From: Clostridiales bacterium UBA4362 | Lineage (GTDB): Bacteria > Bacillota > Clostridia > TANB77 > CAG-508 | DNA: 6,868 nt | NCBI GenBank assembly: GCA_002393975.1 | Contig: DGSM01000051.1 | Location: forward strand, 1-6,868 | Reading direction: 5' to 3' | In this document: positions 1-5,441 of the stretch, in pieces | Layout: each line of letters opens with the position of its first letter | How positions within the stretch are numbered: position 1 is the stretch's first letter | Made by a program: the position numbers and the translations under genes | Notes under the pieces: model-generated | Told to the model about the DNA's origin: nothing | Databases searched by the model: none | The model's input: only the letters and a program-made list of their open reading frames with translations

Positions 1-17
1 TCAATCGTCGCACATAA

Positions 18-48
18 TAAAAAAAAATCAATCATTACTGATTGATTT
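18..48 (-). terminator. Intrinsic terminator of the tRNA-Gly gene
   Basis: Read on the minus strand, a 9-10 bp stem (AATCAATCA / TGATTGATT) with a 4-nt loop lies at 25-48 and runs straight into a run of about nine U. It starts only a few bases past the encoded CCA end of the tRNA, so it should end the tRNA transcript. The stem is AT-rich, but the length of the U-tract makes it a convincing Rho-independent terminator. Confidence 0.8.
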
Positions 49-51
49 ATT

Positions 52-125
52 TGGAGCAGGTAACGGGAATCGAACCCGTATTTTCAGCTTGGAGGGCTGA
101 CATTCTACCATTGAACTACACCTGC
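52..125 (-). tRNA. tRNA-Gly (anticodon TCC), CCA encoded
   Basis: On the minus strand the 74-nt sequence folds as a complete cloverleaf. The acceptor stem GCAGGTG pairs with TACCTGC (last pair G-U). The D arm is GTTC...GAAT. The anticodon stem TCAGC/GCTGA encloses the 7-base loop CCTCCAA, giving anticodon TCC, which reads GGA and by wobble other GGN glycine codons. The T arm is ACGGG-TTCGATT-CCCGT. Discriminator U and a genomically encoded CCA follow. It stands alone with its own promoter and terminator rather than in a tRNA cluster. TCC is the main glycine anticodon expected in an organism that favours GGA. Confidence 0.97.
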
Positions 126-150
126 ACATTATTTGCTACTCACAAGAATT

Positions 151-179
151 ATTTTATATTATTTTATTACTTTTGTCAA
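151..179 (-). promoter_or_regulatory. Promoter of the tRNA-Gly gene
   Basis: On the minus strand a perfect -35 TTGACA (179-174), a 17-base spacer and the -10 hexamer TAAAAT (156-151) form a near-consensus sigma70/sigmaA promoter. Transcription would start near 144, about 20 bases before the mature tRNA 5' end at 125, leaving a short leader for RNase P. The strength fits a stable RNA gene. Confidence 0.85.
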
Positions 180-224
180 CAATAATTGAAAAATTAAATA
201 TATACTTTTTCTCTCTTTTATGAT
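173..224 (+). promoter_or_regulatory. Possible promoter region of the pseudouridine synthase gene
   Basis: The 110 bases between the tRNA and the start codon at 236 must hold the rightward promoter, but no clear site stands out. The best pair is TTGTCA (173-178), 16 bases, then TAAATA (195-200). It shares its -35 bases with the opposing tRNA promoter. TATGAT at 219-224 is a good -10 hexamer without a matching -35, and would give an almost leaderless message. Weak evidence either way. Confidence 0.35.
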
Positions 225-235
225 ATAAAAAAGCC

Positions 236-1120
236 ATGAAAGAATTAATAGTAGCTAATAAAGACGATAATAAAAAACTAATTACATATTTATCTTCTAC
301 TTTTCCCCATTTAAAATTAAATAACATCTATAAAGCTTTAAGAAAAAAAGATATTCGTGTAAATGATGTACGTATTTCTAAAGATATTCTAATTCATTCA
401 AATGATGTAATTAAAGTTTATATTACTGATGATATTCTAAATGGTGTTAGTAACAATATTAGTATTCCTGTAGTTTTTGAGGATGAAAATATTGTTGTAT
501 TTAATAAGCCTGTTGGATTAGAAGTAGAAGGTCCTTCTTCACTAACTGAATTGGAAGAAAAGAATTATAGTTTTATAAAACCATGTCACAGAATAGATAT
601 TAATACTTGTGGCCTTGTTTTATATGCTAAAAATCAAGAAGCATTAGATATATTAATTTCGAAGTTTAAAAATGAAGAAATTGAAAAACATTATATTGCT
701 CTTTGCTATGGATTAAGTAAGTCAAGCGAAAAAACTATTGATGCATATTTATTTAAAGATAGTAAAAAAGCTATTGTATATATTTCTGATTCAAATCAAA
801 AAGGCTATGTAAAAATAAAAACTTCTTATAAAGTTATAGATTCTAATATAGATAAAAAAATAAGTCTATTAGATGTTAACCTTCATACTGGAAGAACTCA
901 TCAAATAAGAGCACATTTAGCACATATTGGTCTTCCTATAATAGGAGATGGAAAATATGGTTCTTATGAGATTAATAAAAGATTTAAAGTATATACTCAA
1001 TGTTTAGAAAGTTATTCTTTAAAATTTGATTTTAAAAATAATAATGGTATTTTAGATTATCTAAATACTAAAGAAATAAAATTAAAGAAGATTCCTTACA
1101 CTGGATTTCTTCAAGATTAA
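236..1120 (+). CDS. RluA-family RNA pseudouridine synthase with S4 domain
   Basis: This protein isomerises specific uridines to pseudouridine in RNA, most likely 23S rRNA as in the RluC/RluD group, in the cytoplasm. Visible in its 294 residues: an N-terminal S4-type RNA-binding segment (about 12-65, with the basic stretch KALRKKDIRVN); a beta strand followed by NKPVGL (about 90-95); the catalytic motif HRIDINTCG (118-126), whose Asp121 is the expected nucleophile; RTHQIRAHL (220-228); and GDGKYG (237-242). All are hallmarks of the RluA/RluC/RluD class, and the length is normal. The family usually has TSG where this protein has TCG. The ATG start matches the usual family N terminus, but no Shine-Dalgarno is visible before it (AAAAAAGCC precedes the ATG). 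The traX-like gene follows after 9 bases, so the two are probably cotranscribed. The target uridine cannot be assigned; YlyB- and YhcT-type paralogues look alike. Confidence 0.92.
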   Translation: MKELIVANKDDNKKLITYLSSTFPHLKLNNIYKALRKKDIRVNDVRISKDILIHSNDVIKVYITDDILNGVSNNISIPVVFEDENIVVFNKPVGLEVEGPSSLTELEEKNYSFIKPCHRIDINTCGLVLYAKNQEALDILISKFKNEEIEKHYIALCYGLSKSSEKTIDAYLFKDSKKAIVYISDSNQKGYVKIKTSYKVIDSNIDKKISLLDVNLHTGRTHQIRAHLAHIGLPIIGDGKYGSYEINKRFKVYTQCLESYSLKFDFKNNNGILDYLNTKEIKLKKIPYTGFLQD

Positions 1121-1129
1121 AGGATTGAT

Positions 1130-1906
1130 ATGACAAGTTTTGTTTTAAAAATAATTGCCATGGTAACTATGGTTATAGATCATTCTGGAGATATATTTTT
1201 CCCTATCTTAGGCAATAATACTTTCTATTTTAATGCTATTGGAAGAATAGCATTTCCTTTATTTTGTTTTATGTTAGTAGAAGGTTATAAGCATACTTCT
1301 AATCTTAAAAAATATATGTTAAGGTTATTTATTGGTGCACTCATATCACAAATACCATTTCAAATATTAGTTGTAAATTATATGCAAGCAAAACCTTTTG
1401 CAATTAATGTTTTATTTACTCTATTGTTTGGATTGTTTGCATTATCTATTTGGAATTATAAAGTACCCAATAAAGAAGAAAAGCAGAATAAAGATATAGA
1501 TAATAATAAGTATTCGTTTACCATCAATGATGTATTTATTTGGATAGTAAAAATAATACTAATTGCTTTATTAATAATAATAGCATCATTTGCAAATTTT
1601 GATTATGGAAATATTGGAATTATATTAATTCTTGCAATCTTCCTATTATTCAAAAAAGGCAAAATTATAAGTAAAATTGCATTTCTAATAATATTAATTG
1701 GTCTAAGTATATTTAATTATAGACAAGCTATTATAGATGCACTTCCTTGGGGTATTACTTTTGTTATTACTGCAAGTATCGTTCCATTCATATTTATGTG
1801 TCTATATAATGGAAAAAAAGGCCCTAATACTAAACATGGTTTATATGTAATCTATCCTCTTCATCTAATAATACTAGAATTAATAAGACACTTTTTTATG
1901 GTATAG
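1130..1906 (+). CDS. TraX-family integral membrane protein
   Basis: A polytopic membrane protein of 258 residues with roughly eight or nine hydrophobic segments (about 3-24, 36-51, 63-83, 89-108, 134-155, 160-174, 178-193, 207-225, 238-257). Family marks are the N-terminal KIIAMVTMVIDH (7-18), GRIAFPLFCFMLVEGY (38-53), ISQIPF (72-77), FDYGNIGI (157-164) and the C-terminal YPLHL (242-246). TraX of the F plasmid N-acetylates pilin. Chromosomal members in Bacillota are presumed membrane acyltransferases acting on an unknown surface substrate. Residues 111-130 form a charged, Lys/Asn-rich loop. The start is set by AAAGGA (1119-1124), which overlaps the previous stop and lies 5 bases before the ATG. 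No conjugation genes are nearby, so a role in pilin processing is not supported here. The stop is TAG. Confidence 0.88.
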   Translation: MTSFVLKIIAMVTMVIDHSGDIFFPILGNNTFYFNAIGRIAFPLFCFMLVEGYKHTSNLKKYMLRLFIGALISQIPFQILVVNYMQAKPFAINVLFTLLFGLFALSIWNYKVPNKEEKQNKDIDNNKYSFTINDVFIWIVKIILIALLIIIASFANFDYGNIGIILILAIFLLFKKGKIISKIAFLIILIGLSIFNYRQAIIDALPWGITFVITASIVPFIFMCLYNGKKGPNTKHGLYVIYPLHLIILELIRHFFMV

Positions 1907-1908
1907 TC

Positions 1909-1937
1909 TTGCCACTTTATGTAAAGTGTGCTATAAT
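1909..1937 (+). promoter_or_regulatory. Strong extended -10 promoter of the 78-aa gene
   Basis: TTGCCA (1909-1914, five of six bases matching TTGACA), an exact 17-base spacer, and TATAAT (1932-1937) preceded by TG at 1929-1930 form an extended -10 element. This is the best promoter in the window. It begins right after the TraX stop codon and should start transcription near 1944, leaving a leader of about 84 nt. It makes the 78-aa gene an independent, probably highly expressed unit. Confidence 0.85.
1913..1928. promoter_or_regulatory. Inverted repeat in the promoter spacer (candidate operator)
   Basis: A perfect 7-bp inverted repeat, CACTTTA-TG-TAAAGTG, covers the last two bases of the -35 and most of the spacer, stopping one base before the extended -10 TG. 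A dimeric repressor bound here would block RNA polymerase. It could also form a weak hairpin at the end of the traX message, but no U-tract follows, so it is a poor terminator. The symmetry is seen; the operator role is inferred. Confidence 0.45.
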
Positions 1938-1943
1938 ATTAAG

Positions 1944-2027
1944 CAATGCAGAGTTTTATATGCATTACTCCGTCACTACTAACTTATATGATACATGAAG
2001 TGCTAAAGCACAGGAGGAAAAATTCAC
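1944..2027 (+). promoter_or_regulatory. Structured 5' leader with strong ribosome binding site
   Basis: The predicted 84-nt leader holds two small stems. The first is AATGCA (1945-1950) with TGCATT (1961-1966), at the very 5' end, where it could protect the mRNA. The second is GTGC-TAAA-GCAC (2000-2011), which ends directly against the perfect Shine-Dalgarno AGGAGG (2012-2017). The ATG follows after 10 bases. The second stem leaves the Shine-Dalgarno exposed, so it may keep the site open rather than hide it. No known riboswitch class was recognised. Confidence 0.5.
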
Positions 2028-2264
2028 ATGTTGGACTTCAGAACCGCACAAATTGTCGCAAAAGCAATCAACAAGCATTTCAACACTCCGGATACCGTAA
2101 GTTTGGAATCGGTTTGCAGAATGCAGCCTATCGCCCAGAACACATCCGGCAGCGGTCACACGATTCTCGGTCTCCAGTCTGGCGATCTCACCATTCTCGT
2201 CTGGGTTCAGTTCGACGAGAAACTTGGTCCGATCGTTCGCAATGTCAAGACTCAGACCTGGTAA
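2028..2264 (+). CDS. Unrecognised 78-aa protein, GC-rich orphan gene
   Basis: I do not recognise this family. The case for a real gene is strong: its own extended -10 promoter, a perfect AGGAGG 10 bases before the ATG, a stop at 2262-2264, and a strong terminator 27 bases later. The product is small, soluble-looking and roughly neutral, with no signal peptide or membrane segment. Residues about 3-18 look helical (FRTAQIVAKAINKHF). Residues 44-48, 53-61 (LTILVWVQF) and 68-75 (PIVRNVKT) look like beta strands, after a Ser/Gly-rich turn (SGSGH, 40-44). There is one Cys (30), and Trp at 59 and 78. The gene is 49.8% GC by hand count, with 48 of 78 third positions G or C. It uses CTC, GTC, GCC and CGC codons that the flanking genes largely avoid, which points to horizontal acquisition. 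Two other open frames span the same bases but lack comparable start signals. No function is claimed. Confidence 0.75.
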   Translation: MLDFRTAQIVAKAINKHFNTPDTVSLESVCRMQPIAQNTSGSGHTILGLQSGDLTILVWVQFDEKLGPIVRNVKTQTW

Positions 2265-2276
2265 TCCCAACATAAA

Positions 2277-2290
2277 AAAGCGCAAGCTTT
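2277..2290 (+). other. Small hairpin with GCAA tetraloop in the 3' untranslated region
   Basis: AAAGC (2277-2281) pairs with GCTTT (2286-2290) around GCAA, a GNRA-type tetraloop. It sits directly against the terminator stem that starts at 2291, so the two helices could stack. It may stabilise the end of the 78-aa gene's transcript; that role is inferred. Confidence 0.4.
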
Positions 2291-2327
2291 CCCCTCATTC
2301 CACTTCGGAATGAGGGGTTTATTTTTT
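2291..2327 (+). terminator. Intrinsic terminator of the 78-aa gene
   Basis: CCCCTCATTCC (2291-2301) pairs perfectly with GGAATGAGGGG (2307-2317) over 11 bp around the 5-nt loop ACTTC, followed by TTTATTTTTT. This is a textbook Rho-independent terminator, active on the plus strand only because no U-tract follows on the minus strand. It is GC-rich like the gene before it, so it may have arrived with it. Confidence 0.93.
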
Positions 2328-2368
2328 ACATTGAAAAATAAGAATTAAGTATAATAAATAGACACATT

Positions 2369-2399
2369 AAAAGAGGTAGTTTCTTACTACCTCTTTTTT
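2369..2399. terminator. Terminator between convergent genes (end of the holA operon)
   Basis: AAAAGAGGTAGT (2369-2380) pairs with ACTACCTCTTTT (2386-2397) over 12 bp around the loop TTCTT. On the plus strand it is followed by a six-T run, making a second safeguard for rightward transcription. On the minus strand it begins 5 bases after the holA stop and ends in UUUU, so it is also the likely end of the leftward operon, though the U-tract on that side is short. Confidence 0.8.
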
Positions 2400-2401
2400 A
2401 A

Positions 2402-3394
2402 TTAAAAATAATTACACATTATACTTTCTATACCAGTTGATATTGAATCTAGATTACCATTTTTTGAACTCTCATCAATATATATCAATTCATATAATAT
2501 TTTTTTCAATTCTTCAATTGTAAATAGTTTCGCTTGTCTTGCATATATTTTTGGTAAAAATGTTTGATTTGGCTTTAAATTTAAGTTTTTATTTATATCT
2601 TCTGGTTTAGATATCTTATAAATATAAAGATTTCTTATATGTCTATATATCATAACTATTATGATTTGATCTGCTACATTTTGACTTAATAAATCTCTGT
2701 AGCACTTTAATGCAGCTTTAACATTTTTATTTCCTAAATAATCTGTTAAATCAAATATAACTGCTTCTGGCTTTCTAATAACTAATTTATCAATATCCTC
2801 TTTAGTAATGGTTCCACCACTTCCGACATACTCTATCAATTTTCTAATTTCATTGATTAAATCTTGCATATTAGTACCACAACTACTAACTAAATAATTA
2901 CTATTTGTAGTATCTAATTTAACATTATACATACTAGCAATTTTAATCAAATCTTTTGCAACTTCAAAATCTTTTTTTAGTGGAAATTCTCTAACTTCCC
3001 CTATTTTTTCAATAGCCTTATATAGTTTATTTTTTAATATAGTATCTTCTATAAAAACTAGTTCAACATCTTCTAAATCTTTAATACTTTCAAAATATGA
3101 AACTAATTCTTTGCTATCTTTGTTATCTTTGGAAATGTTTTCACTTTCTTCATCTTCTTCCTCATTTCCAGTTGCTTTTTTGCTTTTCTTAAACAATCCA
3201 GTGTTCTTAGCAATAATAAGTTTTTTAGCAAAGCCAAATGATGGAGTTTCTATGCTAGGAATTAATTCCGAAAGATTTGTATCACTAATCTTTACAAAAT
3301 TAATTCCATCAACGATTTCTCCAAAGTTCTTTTTTATCTTATTTACTTCTCTATCTTTTGTATAATTATCTTCACCATAAAAAAGATATATCAA
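2402..3394 (-). CDS. holA: DNA polymerase III subunit delta
   Basis: Delta subunit of the clamp loader, which opens the beta sliding clamp and loads it onto primed DNA together with tau/gamma and delta-prime. The 330-residue length is near the usual 340-350. It begins MIYLFYGED (1-9), typical of the family's degenerate nucleotide-binding fold. The region around residues 212-236 (VIFDLTDYLG..NVKAALKCYRDLL) matches the conserved helix before the C-terminal collar domain, and 289-325 carries the LFTIEELKKIL...IDESSKNG..DS..GIE pattern. Residues about 69-95 are a charged insert (Lys-rich, then EEEDEESE) in the N-terminal domain. The start is TTG: the family N terminus demands it, an in-frame TAA lies at 3398-3400, and AAGGAG (3401-3406) lies 6 bases before it, overlapping the stop of the upstream debranching enzyme gene. 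It is the last gene of the operon. Confidence 0.93.
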   Translation of the reverse strand: MIYLFYGEDNYTKDREVNKIKKNFGEIVDGINFVKISDTNLSELIPSIETPSFGFAKKLIIAKNTGLFKKSKKATGNEEEDEESENISKDNKDSKELVSYFESIKDLEDVELVFIEDTILKNKLYKAIEKIGEVREFPLKKDFEVAKDLIKIASMYNVKLDTTNSNYLVSSCGTNMQDLINEIRKLIEYVGSGGTITKEDIDKLVIRKPEAVIFDLTDYLGNKNVKAALKCYRDLLSQNVADQIIIVMIYRHIRNLYIYKISKPEDINKNLNLKPNQTFLPKIYARQAKLFTIEELKKILYELIYIDESSKNGNLDSISTGIESIMCNYF

Positions 3395-3404
3395 ACTTTA
3401 CTCC

Positions 3405-5441
3405 TTATAATAAGTTAAACTCTGTATTGTCTAAAATTATTTTAAATATTTCTGAAACACTCCAAGCTTGTGCAAATGCTCCTTTACCATCTTTAGGATC
3501 CTCTGCATCATATACTTCACATATACTACCAACAGTATTTCCATTTTCAAGTTCATTTAAAAATGTTTCTGCCACATTAGTTTTGAATTGTAGAAGAGTG
3601 CTTCCTAATTCTACTTTATAATTATGATTTTTTTCATTTTTTATCATATTTTTCATTGCTTCAAAATATGGTCCTAATAACCATGGCCAAACTGTTCCTT
3701 GATGGTATGCCATATCTCTATTATAGCTATCGCCTTCATACTTTGGCTCATAATCAGGCTCATAACTTGCTAAAGTCTTTAATCCATATTTTGATAGTAA
3801 ATCTCTAGTAATTGTAATAAATACTTCTTTTGACTTTTTAGATGCTGGATTCATAATTGGGAAAGTTAAACTTAATGCAAATAATTGATTAGGTCTTACT
3901 CTATCATCTTTTGAATCTTCTTTTATAACATCATATAATGATTTTTTCTCATCATTGAAAAATGCTTTTTCAAAAGATTTTTGGCATTTTCTTGCAAGAT
4001 ATGAATACTCCATTTGTGCTAAGAAATTATTGAAATGAGCTGAAATACTTTGCATTACTCTTAACGCATTGTACCAAAGTGCATTTATTTCAACAGCTTT
4101 TCCATTTCTAGGAGTAACTGCCATTCCATTTACTCTAGCATCCATCCATGTGTTTTGTGTGTTTTCTGTTCCAGAATTTACCAAGAAGTCTTTTTCATCT
4201 ACATATATATTATTGTTTTCAAGATTTATTCCATCAATATAATGATCGATAATAGTTCTTAATTCGTTATAATATTTTCCTCTTATAAAATCGAAGTTAT
4301 GAGTATATTGTAAATATTTATAAATTGCTTCAAATAACAATAATGAACTATCAGCACTATTATATAAAGATCTTCCATCATCTTCTGCAAAGCCATTAGG
4401 AACTAATCCATCTTTTACATTATTAAGAAAAGTCTTTAATACTTCTTCTGCAGCTTTATATCTTTTAGGAATAAGTAATAATCCTTCAAAGCTTATTAAT
4501 GTATCTCTACCCCAATCTAAAAACCATGGATATCCTGCAATAACTGTACTAAGATTATTAGCATCCCTTTTAACTATAAAGTTATCTGATGCTATTATAT
4601 AATCTTTTATCAATGTATTATAATCATCAAATTTTCCTTTATTGTCCTTTTCTAATAATCCTGAGTTCTTAATTTGTTTATTGATTCTATCATTTTCTAT
4701 TTTTAATATTATCTCAGCATCTACATCTAATAATTTCTTTAAATCAATTCCATATTCTCCATCTAAACTGCATACAAAAGTTACTTCCTTAATTTCATAA
4801 GGTTTTACTTTTACATCAAATCTTCCTGGAACAATATGATTATCTTCAGCAGGAAATCCTCTTTTTGCTTCTCTTGAATAATGCATATTTCTAAAGAAGT
4901 CTTCTCTATGAGGAATATATTCGCCTTCTTTAACACCTAAATTTATTTTATGCTCATCATCAAATACTAGTTGAATTTTATTATTCTCTATTATTTGAGT
5001 ATAATTAAATCTTGTATCATCTTTTATATGATGAAAATTTCTGAAATTTACAATAGGAGTTAAAGAGAAATTAACATCATGGTCTTGATTTTCAATTTTG
5101 TAATAAACAACAACAGCATTTTTTCCATAAATAAGGCATATATTTTTTTCTACTTTTACATCACCAATTTTAAAAGTAAATGTAACATAACTGCTTTTCT
5201 TAAAATCTACTTGATAGTCATGTCCACCTGTTATTATTCCACATGAATCATTAGTATATAATCCATAGCTATCTGAATCTATAGTAATTGATTCATCAAC
5301 TTTAGATAAAACAAGTTTTCTATCTCCTGGTGGATTTAAACTTGCTACAAGCAAGCCATGATACTTTCTAGTATTCATACCACCAAAATCAGTACTAGCA
5401 GCATAGCCTCCAATACCATTGGTTATTACCCATTCTCTCAT
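3405..5441 (-). CDS. Glycogen debranching enzyme (amylo-alpha-1,6-glucosidase, GH133 type)
   Basis: Predicted to hydrolyse alpha-1,6 branch points of glycogen or related storage alpha-glucans in the cytoplasm, freeing glucose. The N-terminal domain opens with REWVITNGIGGYA and NTRKYHGLLVA (2-14, 23-33), the signature of archaeal/bacterial-type debranching enzymes, and runs as a beta-rich region to about 250. The C-terminal (alpha/alpha)6 catalytic domain carries GYPWFLDWGRDT (303-314), NSADSSLL (361-368), TWMDAR (431-436), an EINALWYNAL helix (451-460), RPNQLFALS (516-524) and DMAYHQGTVWPWLLGPY (576-592). All 678 residues are present and no signal peptide is seen, which fits storage-glycogen use rather than an exported amylase. 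Its ATG overlaps the yvcK-like stop as ATGA, with GAGGAG (5449-5454) 7 bases upstream, so the two are probably translationally coupled. No glycogen synthesis genes lie in the window. Confidence 0.93.
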   Translation of the reverse strand: MREWVITNGIGGYAASTDFGGMNTRKYHGLLVASLNPPGDRKLVLSKVDESITIDSDSYGLYTNDSCGIITGGHDYQVDFKKSSYVTFTFKIGDVKVEKNICLIYGKNAVVVYYKIENQDHDVNFSLTPIVNFRNFHHIKDDTRFNYTQIIENNKIQLVFDDEHKINLGVKEGEYIPHREDFFRNMHYSREAKRGFPAEDNHIVPGRFDVKVKPYEIKEVTFVCSLDGEYGIDLKKLLDVDAEIILKIENDRINKQIKNSGLLEKDNKGKFDDYNTLIKDYIIASDNFIVKRDANNLSTVIAGYPWFLDWGRDTLISFEGLLLIPKRYKAAEEVLKTFLNNVKDGLVPNGFAEDDGRSLYNSADSSLLLFEAIYKYLQYTHNFDFIRGKYYNELRTIIDHYIDGINLENNNIYVDEKDFLVNSGTENTQNTWMDARVNGMAVTPRNGKAVEINALWYNALRVMQSISAHFNNFLAQMEYSYLARKCQKSFEKAFFNDEKKSLYDVIKEDSKDDRVRPNQLFALSLTFPIMNPASKKSKEVFITITRDLLSKYGLKTLASYEPDYEPKYEGDSYNRDMAYHQGTVWPWLLGPYFEAMKNMIKNEKNHNYKVELGSTLLQFKTNVAETFLNELENGNTVGSICEVYDAEDPKDGKGAFAQAWSVSEIFKIILDNTEFNLL

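Noticed and set aside
1913..1931. Terminator for the traX message
   Set aside because: The hairpin is effectively a 6-bp AT-rich stem with no following U-tract, so it is better explained as a spacer-region operator candidate.
1951..1970. GAGT/ACTC pairing across the first leader stem (possible pseudoknot)
   Set aside because: The joining loops would be zero bases on both sides, which is not sterically workable. It could only form as an alternative to the AATGCA/TGCATT stem.
1946..2275. 109-aa open frame on the plus strand overlapping the 78-aa gene
   Set aside because: Its ATG lies within a few bases of the predicted transcription start, so there is no room for a ribosome site. The product is Arg/His/Ser-rich with no plausible fold. 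It looks like a shadow frame of the GC-rich gene.
1965..2285. 106-aa open frame on the minus strand antisense to the 78-aa gene
   Set aside because: It starts at TTG with only a GAGGGG that belongs to the terminator stem, and no minus-strand promoter was seen. The signals on the plus strand (promoter, AGGAGG, terminator) all favour the 78-aa frame.
2331..2355. TTGAAA ... TATAAT promoter-like pair between the two terminators
   Set aside because: The spacer is only 13 bases, and a transcript would begin almost inside the 2369-2399 terminator, leaving an RNA of about 38 nt. AT-rich chance match.
3111..3621. 84- and 87-aa plus-strand open frames opposite holA and the debranching enzyme
   Set aside because: Low-complexity Ser/Phe/Leu-rich shadows of well-supported minus-strand genes; the antisense of the charged HolA insert explains the first.
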